A DNA stretch of 45,677 bases from a virus. Positions 39,022 through 45,544 of this stretch are shown in pieces. Where the stretch lies: the IMG/VR virus record IMGVR_UViG_3300047459_000072, positions 1 to 45,677 of that record; one strand, written 5' to 3'. The notes under the pieces are model-generated. The model saw nothing but the letters and a program-made list of their open reading frames with translations, was not told the DNA's origin and made no database searches. The position numbers and the translations under genes were made by a program. Positions within the stretch are counted from its first letter, which is position 1. Each line of letters starts with the position of its first letter.

Positions 39022-39694
39022 AGTATATAGCAACGACACACTTTTTAGATTTAGTGAGAAACTAGAACCACGTATGGAGAATGGTGTTGTCTACATTGAT
39101 AATCTGTATGAAAATCCTGACGCAATATACGATTGGTTAGAGAAACAAGACGTAGCACTATGGAAATACAGTGAAGAAAGACAATCAAGAAATACGCAGG
39201 ACTACCTTGACTGCAGAGTGATACACAAAATAGGATTCCCTACAAGATTATATCAAATGCAAATGAAGATGCTGACTGATATTTGTAGAAAATATTGGTG
39301 GTCTCATGACTATCAATGGGACGAGTGTTATGAGTTTAATGCATTCCAATCACTGAAAGACCATGGTAAAGATATTCAACACTATCCACATATTGACAGT
39401 GCACTAGATTGTTTAGACAAAGACTCAGTGATAAATTGTATTACATACATGGATAAGGTAGCAAACGGTGGCACTGCTATATACGAAGGTACATGGGTCA
39501 CAAACGAAGAAGAAAAGAATTTATTATATCCTGTAGAAGAACTATTTGATATCAAAGAAATCATACCTGCAGAATTCAATAGATTGGTTATGTTTCCTGG
39601 CAATCAATTGCATGGTGGATACATAGAGGATTACTCCAAATATATGGGTGACAATTGGAGATATACTCAAGTAACATTTTTTCACCCAATATGA
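39014..39694 (+). CDS. DUF6445-like putative 2OG-Fe(II) oxygenase
   Basis: The protein has a beta-helix core with Y-P-H-I-D-S-A-L (HxD), C-I-T-Y-M-D-K-V-A-N-G-G-T-A-I-Y, R-L-V-M-F-P-G-N-Q-L-H-G-G-Y (distal His) and R-Y-T-Q-V-T-F-F. This arrangement is seen in DUF6445-type 2OG oxygenase relatives. The start overlaps the previous gene by 8 bp. The substrate is unknown. Confidence 0.7.
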   Translation: MSRVYSNDTLFRFSEKLEPRMENGVVYIDNLYENPDAIYDWLEKQDVALWKYSEERQSRNTQDYLDCRVIHKIGFPTRLYQMQMKMLTDICRKYWWSHDYQWDECYEFNAFQSLKDHGKDIQHYPHIDSALDCLDKDSVINCITYMDKVANGGTAIYEGTWVTNEEEKNLLYPVEELFDIKEIIPAEFNRLVMFPGNQLHGGYIEDYSKYMGDNWRYTQVTFFHPI

Positions 39695-39701
39695 GATAAT
39701 T

Positions 39702-39917
39702 ATGCCTACAAAATATAAAGAAAGTGCAGTGAAAGTAGATAGAGCAACTAAGAAAGTTTCTATAGAACATTTCTATGTAAAACAACTATCACAAAAAGAA
39801 GCATTTGAAATGTTAAACGCTGACAATACTAAACCAAAGGTCAAACGTAAAATACGTAATGAACTATTGAGACGAGGTATCAAGATTGTTAAAGTTCCCA
39901 AAACTTTCGATACTTAA
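39702..39917 (+). CDS. Small basic protein, 71 aa
   Basis: This Lys-rich helical protein contains L-S-Q-K-E-A-F-E-M-L-N and P-K-V-K-R-K-I-R-N-E-L-L-R-R. It may bind nucleic acid, but no domain is recognised. It lies 1 bp before the SET-domain gene. Confidence 0.55.
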   Translation: MPTKYKESAVKVDRATKKVSIEHFYVKQLSQKEAFEMLNADNTKPKVKRKIRNELLRRGIKIVKVPKTFDT

Positions 39918-39918
39918 A

Positions 39919-40242
39919 ATGTTCTCAGAAAACCACTATCGCCCTCTACCAAAAGAGGTTATAATTAAACAATCAGAGATAGACGGATATGGTATTTTTG
40001 CAAAAGAAGATATATCAAAAGATACAGAACTGGGTATTACTCACGTATGGGCAATGGGTAAGTGGATTAGAACACCACTTGGTGGTTTTATTAATCATGC
40101 TAATAATCCTAACGCCAAAGGCGTAATAAAGAATGCAGACGGAACTGATTACAGAATGTTAACTGTCATAAGAAATATCAAAGCAGGGGAAGAGATAACA
40201 TTCTTCTATACACTGAATGAGTACCAAGGAGTGTTTGCATGA
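39919..40242 (+). CDS. SET-domain protein (putative lysine methyltransferase)
   Basis: The ATG at 39919 is chosen because it lies 1 bp after the previous stop. The 107-residue protein is a minimal SET domain with G-Y-G-I-F-A-K-E-D-I (strand 1), G-G-F-I-N59-H60-A-N-N-P-N-A (NHxxxPN motif binding S-adenosylmethionine) and I-K-A-G-E-E-I-T-F-F-Y (catalytic tyrosine region). It could methylate a host or phage protein lysine. The domain is smaller than eukaryotic SET proteins but near the size of bacterial and viral minimal versions. It overlaps the next gene by 4 bp. Confidence 0.85.
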   Translation: MFSENHYRPLPKEVIIKQSEIDGYGIFAKEDISKDTELGITHVWAMGKWIRTPLGGFINHANNPNAKGVIKNADGTDYRMLTVIRNIKAGEEITFFYTLNEYQGVFA

Positions 40243-40766
40243 TATACAAGGGTGAGAGTCATATCAAAGATAAGTTATGTGATTATCTTATCGACCTATA
40301 TGACAATAACCCTCAAGACCATGAGAGAGCCAATCATGGTGGACAATTCGGTAAACTTTGGTTACACAATTATCCAAAGATACATGCTGAATTAGAACAG
40401 GCAACTATAAGAGTGATAAAAGATTACATACGCAGTATAGAGATAGGTCAATTCTTACCACCACTAGAATGTATGGAAATGTTTTGCATAAAGAAATATG
40501 AGACTGGTGGTGATGATTATTTTGACGAACATATTGACGTAGTCAATTATGATACTGCAACACGATATCTTGCTATACAGTCTTATCTTAATGACGTGGA
40601 AGAGGGTGGTGAAACAATATTCCAATACCATAACCACAGATTTAAACCAACACGTGGACAGGCAATTGCATTTCCACCAATATGGACACACCCACATTTG
40701 GCAGAACCACCTGTGAGTAATCCAAAATACATACTAACAACATACATGTCATATAAGGACGATTAA
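40239..40766 (+). CDS. 2OG-Fe(II) oxygenase, prolyl-4-hydroxylase type
   Basis: The 175-residue protein has the P4H core: F-D-E-H-I-D-V (HxD), Y-L-N-D-V-E-E-G-G-E-T-I-F, Q-A-I-A-F-P, T-H-P-H-L-A (distal His) and P-K-Y-I-L-T-T (2OG-binding Lys). It resembles the enzyme encoded at 36388 and may be a paralogue. It lies between the SET-domain gene and thyX, overlapping both. Confidence 0.87.
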   Translation: MIYKGESHIKDKLCDYLIDLYDNNPQDHERANHGGQFGKLWLHNYPKIHAELEQATIRVIKDYIRSIEIGQFLPPLECMEMFCIKKYETGGDDYFDEHIDVVNYDTATRYLAIQSYLNDVEEGGETIFQYHNHRFKPTRGQAIAFPPIWTHPHLAEPPVSNPKYILTTYMSYKDD

Positions 40767-41413
40767 TGAAAGTAAAACTAATAAACTACAGTCAGGCAGA
40801 CGGTGATTATCTTATCGATACCACCAGTGCACAGGAAATGGTAGCCTTTTGTGCGAGAGTCAGTAATCCTGATAATCAAATGAATAGTGAGTCTAGTGAC
40901 GGATTGATAAAATATCTTATCAAGCACAAACACTGGTCACCATTTGAAATGGTAAGTGCATGTCTAGAGATAAAGACAACACGTGATATAGCCAGACAGA
41001 TACTAAGACACAGGTCATTTTCATTCCAAGAGTTCAGTCAGAGATATGCTGTTGCAACAGATTTTGAAACACGTGAAGCACGTATGCAAGACCCAGTCAA
41101 TAGACAGAACAGTATACCCACAACAGACGAAAATATATTATCAGAGTGGGATAAGATACAGGACAATGTAATTGAATTGACCAGTGCGGCCTATAATCGT
41201 GCATTAGAACTTGGTATTGCAAAAGAACAAGCACGTGCGGTATTACCCGAAGGTCTTACTGCGTCTACCATGTATGTCAATGGAACACTTCGTTCTTGGA
41301 TACACTACATAGAACTACGCAGTGAAAATGGCACACAATTAGAACACATGGAAATTGCAAAAGAGGTAGGAAGAGTAATTAGTAAAATATTCCCAGTAAT
41401 AAATGTTGAATAG
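40766..41413 (+). CDS. thyX: Flavin-dependent thymidylate synthase ThyX
   Basis: The 215-residue protein carries the ThyX signature R-H-R-S-F-S-F-Q-E-F-S-Q-R-Y and the C-terminal R-S-W-I-H-Y-I-E-L-R and H-M-E-I-A-K-E-V segments that bind FAD and dUMP. It converts dUMP to dTMP using methylene-tetrahydrofolate and NADPH, feeding DNA synthesis with the phage ribonucleotide reductase. The length is normal. It shares one base with the upstream stop and overlaps the next gene by 11 bp. Confidence 0.96.
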   Translation: MKVKLINYSQADGDYLIDTTSAQEMVAFCARVSNPDNQMNSESSDGLIKYLIKHKHWSPFEMVSACLEIKTTRDIARQILRHRSFSFQEFSQRYAVATDFETREARMQDPVNRQNSIPTTDENILSEWDKIQDNVIELTSAAYNRALELGIAKEQARAVLPEGLTASTMYVNGTLRSWIHYIELRSENGTQLEHMEIAKEVGRVISKIFPVINVE

Positions 41414-42224
41414 AAAACAAGACCCAGTAGTAGTAATAGTCAATACTGGATTAAAAACAGAAGAATCAGAACGAGCAATGTTAGATATGTTATCTGACAA
41501 GGTTGCACATATCATAGAGGCAGAACAATATGATTGGAAAACTGTACTAGGATTTCATGATTTAGATAAGGCAAATATGCGTGGTGGTGACGATATCTAT
41601 GACAGAATACAGCCAGGCACTGAGATAATACTGCTACAAGATAACGTGGTGCTACACGATAATTGCAGAGAGATATTACAACAGGCAATTCCTGAAAAAG
41701 GTTCTGTTGAACCATTTCTCATGTCAGAAACAGATAAGTGGGGGCCAGAAGTTAACAGGGAAATTGTAAAGAAGAACGAGGCACTTGCAGATATAAGAAC
41801 ACAGATAGAAGAGAATAACTTTTCATATCTAAATTGTCCTATTGCGTGGTGGGAAGACGAACCTAAGATATTTACAGGTATTGTATCATTTAGATATGGA
41901 GATACAAAAGAGTTATGTCAAATCGACACTGAGTATGAAACCAGTGACGAGTTCTACTCTAACGAATTCAAGGGCGTAATATGGCCCACAGTAAAAGGTT
42001 CTGTTGTAGATATACAGAACGACAACAGTAAGGAACAGCAGTGGATAGATAAAATTATCCCTGAGTTCCCTAATGAGTTTAATCCAAGAGATAAGTTTGC
42101 TACTGCTATTGAATATAGTGAAGAAATGCACAAACCATTCTTCTCATTAGAAGACGGATTAAACCAACACGTAAGTATGGTATTCTTTGACGATTATACA
42201 AGAGTCGGGGATATGCCGTTATAA
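41403..42224 (+). CDS. Hypothetical protein, 273 aa
   Basis: The protein starts inside the end of thyX. It opens with a beta strand and loop (V-V-V-I-V-N-T-G-L-K-T-E) and contains I-I-L-L-Q-D-N-V-V-L-H-D, a D-N/D pattern reminiscent of a GT-A glycosyltransferase (V-L-Q-D-D), but the usual DxD is not clear. No other motif is recognised. It has no signal or membrane segment. Confidence 0.55.
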   Translation: MLNRKQDPVVVIVNTGLKTEESERAMLDMLSDKVAHIIEAEQYDWKTVLGFHDLDKANMRGGDDIYDRIQPGTEIILLQDNVVLHDNCREILQQAIPEKGSVEPFLMSETDKWGPEVNREIVKKNEALADIRTQIEENNFSYLNCPIAWWEDEPKIFTGIVSFRYGDTKELCQIDTEYETSDEFYSNEFKGVIWPTVKGSVVDIQNDNSKEQQWIDKIIPEFPNEFNPRDKFATAIEYSEEMHKPFFSLEDGLNQHVSMVFFDDYTRVGDMPL

Positions 42225-42227
42225 ATA
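42220..42227 (+). promoter_or_regulatory. T4-type late promoter TATAAATA
   Basis: A perfect TATAAATA overlaps the preceding stop codon. Predicted +1 (about 42233) is within one base of an ATG that opens a 16-codon basic ORF (42232-42282); the larger membrane protein gene starts at 42286. It may serve either, and also the porin gene at 42518. Confidence 0.55.
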
Positions 42228-42285
42228 TAACATGCGTAATATATTAATAATGACCAAGTGGAAACGCAGACACAATGCATAAACA

Positions 42286-42498
42286 ATGTATGACATGGGA
42301 TTGATAACAGATATGGAATGGTTAATTACATTATTCTACCTACCCGCTTATTTAATTGGGTGGGGTATATCAATCATCATATGGTGGTTCATACTATCAT
42401 TTGCTTATAAGGCACTGATAGACTTATACGACCTATTTAAATATAATAGGAAGGGTAAGAAGAAAGACCACTTAGATGATGTCGATAACTATTATTAA
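42286..42498 (+). CDS. Small membrane protein, 70 aa
   Basis: Two hydrophobic stretches (L-I-T-L-F-Y-L-P-A-Y-L-I-G-W and I-S-I-I-I-W-W-F-I-L-S-F-A) are followed by a charged tail ending D-D-V-D-N-Y-Y. It is a small inner-membrane protein of unknown role that directly precedes the porin gene. Confidence 0.6.
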   Translation: MYDMGLITDMEWLITLFYLPAYLIGWGISIIIWWFILSFAYKALIDLYDLFKYNRKGKKKDHLDDVDNYY

Positions 42499-42517
42499 TA
42501 ACAACTAGGAGAATCTT

Positions 42518-43114
42518 ATGAAAAGATTTTTATTAATTGCTATGCTTTTCGCTATGCCTTTAACAACATATGCAGGAAGTGGAGTTTCAGTGGGAGTCGC
42601 CAGTGACTATTTCTTTAGAGGAGTAAGTCAAACAGACCAACCACACGTTAATTTAACTGCAATCGGTGAATGGAACGGATTTCATGCTGGTGCATGGGTC
42701 GGTACAGTAGACTTCGGTGACGAAGCAGACTATGAATATGACCTATTTGCAGGTTACAAAATGAATGTCATGGACAATATGTCAGTCGAACTAGGAGTAA
42801 TCCAGTACAGATATGACGCAGGTGACTATGAAATGGTAGAGGAAGTATTTGCTGGTCTTACCTACGGTGGTTTATCCATACGTGGATTCCAAGATACAGA
42901 TACTGATGATACCTATGCAGAACTAGGTCTTGACGTATCCAATATTGTACCAGTGCTAGACGTGAATCTATTATATGGATATCATGATAAAGATAATGAT
43001 TTCTCAGCACTAAGAGTTGGATATAATAATTTCTTTGCAGAGATTATGTTAGAAACTGTAATGGACGGACAGTCCATGGACAGCATATCAGTCGGTTATA
43101 ACTATCATTTCTAA
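42518..43114 (+). CDS. Outer-membrane porin-like protein (Gcw_chp/TIGR02001 family)
   Basis: A GGAG site lies 8 bp before the ATG. The 198-residue protein has a cleavable signal peptide (F-L-L-I-A-M-L-F-A-M-P-L-T-T-Y-A-G). The family hallmark S-D-Y-F-F-R-G-V-S-Q-T follows, then alternating aromatic beta strands and a C-terminal Y-N-Y-H-F that ends in Phe, as outer-membrane barrels do. Members of this family are putative porins of proteobacteria. Placed in the host outer membrane by the phage, it might change solute uptake or mask phage receptors. It overlaps the next small gene (TAATG). Confidence 0.85.
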   Translation: MKRFLLIAMLFAMPLTTYAGSGVSVGVASDYFFRGVSQTDQPHVNLTAIGEWNGFHAGAWVGTVDFGDEADYEYDLFAGYKMNVMDNMSVELGVIQYRYDAGDYEMVEEVFAGLTYGGLSIRGFQDTDTDDTYAELGLDVSNIVPVLDVNLLYGYHDKDNDFSALRVGYNNFFAEIMLETVMDGQSMDSISVGYNYHF

Positions 43115-43278
43115 TGACTGCTGATTTAATTATTATTCATGTGGTTTTTATACTTGCCTGTGTAGGTACGAGTTGGTATTGGGGACGCAAAGAAGGTGCC
43201 CAACGTGTATTACAAATGTTAATAGACGACAACGTTATAACACCACGTGATTTAGAGAGATATGTGCCTGACGAATAG
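43114..43278 (+). CDS. Small membrane protein, 54 aa
   Basis: The ATG overlaps the porin stop. An N-terminal span (L-I-I-I-H-V-V-F-I-L-A-C-V-G) is followed by W-Y-W-G-R-K-E-G-A-Q-R-V and a short acidic tail. The plan is common for tiny marine T4-like phage proteins. The function is unknown. Confidence 0.65.
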   Translation: MTADLIIIHVVFILACVGTSWYWGRKEGAQRVLQMLIDDNVITPRDLERYVPDE

Positions 43279-43286
43279 GCACATAT
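43260..43286 (+). terminator. Hairpin overlapping a stop codon, possible terminator
   Basis: A perfect 10-bp inverted repeat ATATGTGCCT/AGGCACATAT (43260-43269 / 43277-43286) with a 7-nt loop spans the TAG of the upstream gene and is followed by ACTTTCT. The T-tract is weak, so this may be a terminator or an mRNA-end stabiliser rather than a strong intrinsic terminator. Confidence 0.5.
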
Positions 43287-43304
43287 ACTTTCTAAAAAAC
43301 CCTC

Positions 43305-43334
43305 TAGACAGTAACATTCCTGTTATTGTATAAT
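43305..43334 (+). promoter_or_regulatory. Sigma70-type promoter abutting the start codon
   Basis: TAGACA (43305-43310), an 18-bp spacer and TATAAT (43329-43334) are followed by 6 bp and the ATG at 43341. Canonical +1 is exactly the A of ATG. The AAAAAACCC block upstream matches those near the 2760 and 9654 promoters. Confidence 0.68.
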
Positions 43335-43340
43335 ATATAC

Positions 43341-43643
43341 ATGAGTTCAAATTGCATATCCCACCAAGAAGTGGCAAAAGTATTACATGCAGACCATAGT
43401 TCATATAAAATGGGCACACTGGTCTATGGTACATACGAAGAAATAGAGGCATGGTGTGAGAAAAATGATATGTGGGTAGACAAGTACCTAGACCATGTCA
43501 ATCCTTCTACATTATATAATACAGCAGAATGGGTAGGTACTGGTATATCAGACCCATTTGCAGTGTCAGTACCATTTGATTATAGAAAGAATAGAGCAAT
43601 GGGTAACTTTAACACACGTGGTGTTAATCTAGATAAGTGGTAA
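43341..43643 (+). CDS. Hypothetical protein, 100 aa
   Basis: The ATG at 43341 is chosen because the longer frame begins with a TTG inside the promoter. The protein is soluble with S-H-Q-E-V-A-K-V-L-H-A-D and Y-E-E-I-E-A-W-C-E-K-N, ending R-G-V-N-L-D-K-W. No family is recognised. Its own promoter suggests early, independent expression. Confidence 0.6.
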   Translation: MSSNCISHQEVAKVLHADHSSYKMGTLVYGTYEEIEAWCEKNDMWVDKYLDHVNPSTLYNTAEWVGTGISDPFAVSVPFDYRKNRAMGNFNTRGVNLDKW

Positions 43644-43774
43644 CCTTTATATTATTATTCGGTATGTTTGCCTTTTTATTATGGGCTAAATGGTACAAGG
43701 AATATATAATAGAGAAAAATACTCGTAGATACCTACGTTATTTAAAGAGTAAGAATAGAAAATGGAATACATAA
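43637..43774 (+). CDS. Tiny membrane protein, 45 aa
   Basis: The GTG start overlaps the previous stop and yields a full membrane span (V-T-F-I-L-L-F-G-M-F-A-F-L-L-W); an ATG at 43664 would remove half of it. A Tyr/Arg/Lys-rich tail follows. The function is unknown. Confidence 0.5.
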   Translation: MVTFILLFGMFAFLLWAKWYKEYIIEKNTRRYLRYLKSKNRKWNT

Positions 43775-43902
43775 CAGCATTATTATCTATGGTAGGGTTA
43801 ATTACTCTAATATATCTATTTCTAGCATGGGGACTATCAGGCGGACTACAAAAAACATTCAGTCGAGAGAAAAAGAAAGAAATGAATGATGGTGGTTGGT
43901 AA
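43762..43902 (+). CDS. Tiny membrane protein, 46 aa
   Basis: The ATG overlaps the previous gene by 13 bp. One hydrophobic span (L-S-M-V-G-L-I-T-L-I-Y-L-F-L-A-W) is followed by a basic tail (T-F-S-R-E-K-K-K-E). The function is unknown. Confidence 0.6.
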   Translation: MEYITALLSMVGLITLIYLFLAWGLSGGLQKTFSREKKKEMNDGGW

Positions 43903-43904
43903 AT

Positions 43905-44033
43905 ATGGGTAAAGGCAGTAAAAGACGCCCTGAGAAAGACGGTAAATATCAAGAGAATTGGGAGAAAATATTCGGTGACAAGAAAAAACGAGTTCAACAA
44001 AGCAGAACTAGAAAACAGCAAAAGAATATTTAA
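43905..44033 (+). CDS. Conserved tiny basic protein, 42 aa
   Basis: The sequence M-G-K-G-S-K-R-R-P-E-K followed by Y-Q-E-N-W-E-K-I-F-G resembles a tiny conserved protein found in many marine phages. It is strongly basic and may bind nucleic acid or be a structural peptide. Its last 59 bp overlap the next gene. Confidence 0.6.
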   Translation: MGKGSKRRPEKDGKYQENWEKIFGDKKKRVQQSRTRKQQKNI

Positions 44034-44274
44034 ATCTGCAACACCCAAATATACACCTGATTGGTATATTAAATGGGTAGCCTCTATATTTGTATTAAGT
44101 GCAATGTCACTACGAGGTGTAGAAGGCATGGCATTATATGATTTAATATTGTCCATGGTGGGTATTACACTGTGGTTAGTGGTGTCCGTATTATGGAATG
44201 ACCGTGCTCTCATTATATTAAATGGTGCAGGATTATTATTTCTCATACGTAATACAGTAGAATATCTAACATGA
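43975..44274 (+). CDS. Membrane protein with three spans, 99 aa
   Basis: The frame opens with GTG at 43975, inside the previous gene; no later start precedes the first span. Three hydrophobic segments (about 32-48, 52-74 and 79-95) suggest a small integral membrane protein. A holin-like role is possible from size and topology, but nothing specific is recognised. It overlaps the next gene by 4 bp. Confidence 0.55.
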   Translation: MTRKNEFNKAELENSKRIFKSATPKYTPDWYIKWVASIFVLSAMSLRGVEGMALYDLILSMVGITLWLVVSVLWNDRALIILNGAGLLFLIRNTVEYLT

Positions 44275-44831
44275 CCACCTATACCAAACTATATGACTTC
44301 TTTCCCGAAGACCTGTTTACGGAGATACTACACAACGCCGAAAATGGGACAGAAACCACTATGGAACACCCTGATATGCCCCTTATATTGGACGTAGATA
44401 GTTATAATAAGGGTACAAAAATACACGACTACATAGATAAATTCTTTGACGAATTAGGATATAATACAGAAAAAAGTACCTGTAGACTACAAGGTACAAA
44501 GCCAGGTGCAGAATACAAACCACATAAGGATACGCCTAGTAAGGTAGTAACCCTATTAATATACGTAAAAGGTAAGGAAGGCACAACATTCTACGAAGAC
44601 GTAAAGGGTAAACACCATGAGACATGGAACGAAGGTTGTCCTAAGGCAGAATGGGGAATCAACCCTACCGTAGACACATTTACGCCGAACGCTGGATATT
44701 GGTTCGATAGGGATAGTCAACCATGGCATAGTTACTGGAATACGCAAGAGACAATAAGATGGGTTTTTATGTACAACATACAGGATACAGGAGCATATAC
44801 TAGTGTCGGTAGAGATACCCCCAGTAAGTAA
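44271..44831 (+). CDS. 2OG-Fe(II) oxygenase-like protein
   Basis: The 186-residue protein has a small jelly-roll core with Y-K-P-H-K-D-T-P (HxD), V-V-T-L-L-I-Y-V, G-T-T-F-Y, N-A-G-Y-W-F-D-R-D and P-W-H-S-Y-W-N (distal His), then R-W-V-F-M-Y-N-I. The iron-binding triad is complete. It is the last of the oxygenases in the window. Confidence 0.78.
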   Translation: MTTYTKLYDFFPEDLFTEILHNAENGTETTMEHPDMPLILDVDSYNKGTKIHDYIDKFFDELGYNTEKSTCRLQGTKPGAEYKPHKDTPSKVVTLLIYVKGKEGTTFYEDVKGKHHETWNEGCPKAEWGINPTVDTFTPNAGYWFDRDSQPWHSYWNTQETIRWVFMYNIQDTGAYTSVGRDTPSK

Positions 44832-44991
44832 TATACCACCAGTCACATACAATCACACCATTACGAAGATACACTACGCCGCCGAAGGGGGTAAGAGTAT
44901 CAATCAAACGTATTGGAGTGTAGTAGTATACGATATAAACGGTGTACTTAAGACCTATACAAACAACCATTCAGTTAACTATACGGTGTAA
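44803..44991 (+). CDS. Hypothetical protein, 62 aa
   Basis: The GTG at 44803 overlaps the previous gene by 29 bp. A Pro-rich start is followed by I-T-K-I-H-Y-A-A-E-G-G-K and a beta hairpin (Y-W-S-V-V-V-Y-D-I-N-G-V-L-K-T-Y). It ends 8 bp before the tRNA-Arg gene. The function is unknown. Confidence 0.5.
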   Translation: MSVEIPPVSNIPPVTYNHTITKIHYAAEGGKSINQTYWSVVVYDINGVLKTYTNNHSVNYTV

Positions 44992-44999
44992 GGAGATAT

Positions 45000-45076
45000 G
45001 TTCCTGTAGTTCAACTGGATAGAACAAGTGCCTTCTAAGCACTAGGTTAGAGGTTCGAGTCCTCTCAGGAACGCCA
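45000..45076 (+). tRNA. tRNA-Arg (anticodon UCU), CCA encoded
   Basis: The 77-nt cloverleaf has acceptor stem GTTCCTG/CAGGAAC, D stem GTTC/GAAC, anticodon stem AGTGC/GCACT with loop CTTCTAA (anticodon 45034-45036), T stem AGAGG/CCTCT with the normal TTCGAGT loop, discriminator G and CCA. It reads AGA, the dominant arginine codon in these phage genes and often a rare one in hosts. The elbow is canonical, unlike tRNA-Gly at 3937. Confidence 0.95.
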
Positions 45077-45081
45077 ATATT

Positions 45082-45186
45082 ATGAATAAACGAGATAAAT
45101 GGGTATATTTCTATGAGATAGTGGGTGTTATTACCTGCTTCTTTATTACTACGAATATAATTCTAACGTGGTACGGAGTGCTATGA
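45082..45186 (+). CDS. Tiny membrane peptide, 34 aa
   Basis: The ORF begins 5 bp after tRNA-Arg. It encodes a basic start (N-K-R-D-K-W) and a hydrophobic span (I-V-G-V-I-T-C-F-F-I-T-T-N-I-I-L). No clear ribosome-binding site is present. It is plausible as another of the tiny membrane proteins of this region but is weakly supported. Confidence 0.35.
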   Translation: MNKRDKWVYFYEIVGVITCFFITTNIILTWYGVL

Positions 45187-45503
45187 ATATATTGTGTGTA
45201 ATAGTGTGAGAGAGTGTGTAATTATATTCGTATTTGAGATATAAGAGAGATAGTGGTAAAAAGTGGGTTTTGGTGGTGCTGTTAGGAGAACTTAGCCTAT
45301 GTATATATTGGGAGATGTCAAGGATTTTTTTTGAAATTCTCTGAGCTTACCACCCTGAGAACACGCTTGCAAGCCCCCAGTGACCCTCTGAAACCCCTAT
45401 GGCTGCAACGTTTCAGAGCACCTCTGAGTAACAACAGTGCTATGCGGTGCGACACACTATGTCGTAGCACGTAAAAAAACTTGAATTAATTACGAATTAG
45501 CTG
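45187..45503. other. Gene-free region with several inverted repeats
   Basis: No gene is supported here. The first 120 bp are rich in gtgtg/gaga repeats. A G+C-richer part follows with a 9-bp perfect hairpin CTCTGAAAC/GTTTCAGAG (45386-45394 / 45410-45418) and a 10-bp palindrome GCTTGCAAGC. A two-part stem pairs 45437-45442 with 45465-45470 and 45450-45454 with 45460-45464. CTCTGA recurs near 45339, 45386 and 45422. It could be a replication origin, a 3' structured element or a regulatory region. None of these can be decided from the sequence. Confidence 0.5.
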
Positions 45504-45539
45504 TTGACAATGACCCCCATATAGTGTTAGCCTTATAAT
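45504..45539 (+). promoter_or_regulatory. Promoter-like element shared with position 35111
   Basis: TTGACAATGACCC, then GTTAGCC and a perfect TATAAT (45534-45539), repeats the element at 35111. TTGACA and TATAAT are 24 bp apart, which is unusual for sigma70; TGACCC would give about 18 bp. It faces the structured segment at the end of the window. Confidence 0.5.
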
Positions 45540-45544
45540 GTTGA

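Noticed and set aside
41403-42224. Glycosyltransferase call for the 273-aa protein
   Set aside because: An LLQDN segment recalls GT-A enzymes, but no DxD motif or other family landmark could be confirmed, so it is left as hypothetical.
42232-42282. 16-codon basic ORF (MRNILIMTKWKRRHNA)
   Set aside because: It starts next to a perfect late promoter but is too short and lacks a ribosome-binding site, so I kept only the promoter.
43686-44246. Reverse-strand open frame of 186 codons
   Set aside because: It runs antisense through several small + strand genes that have start-stop overlaps and membrane-protein patterns, and its own sequence lacks any recognisable motif or ribosome-binding site.
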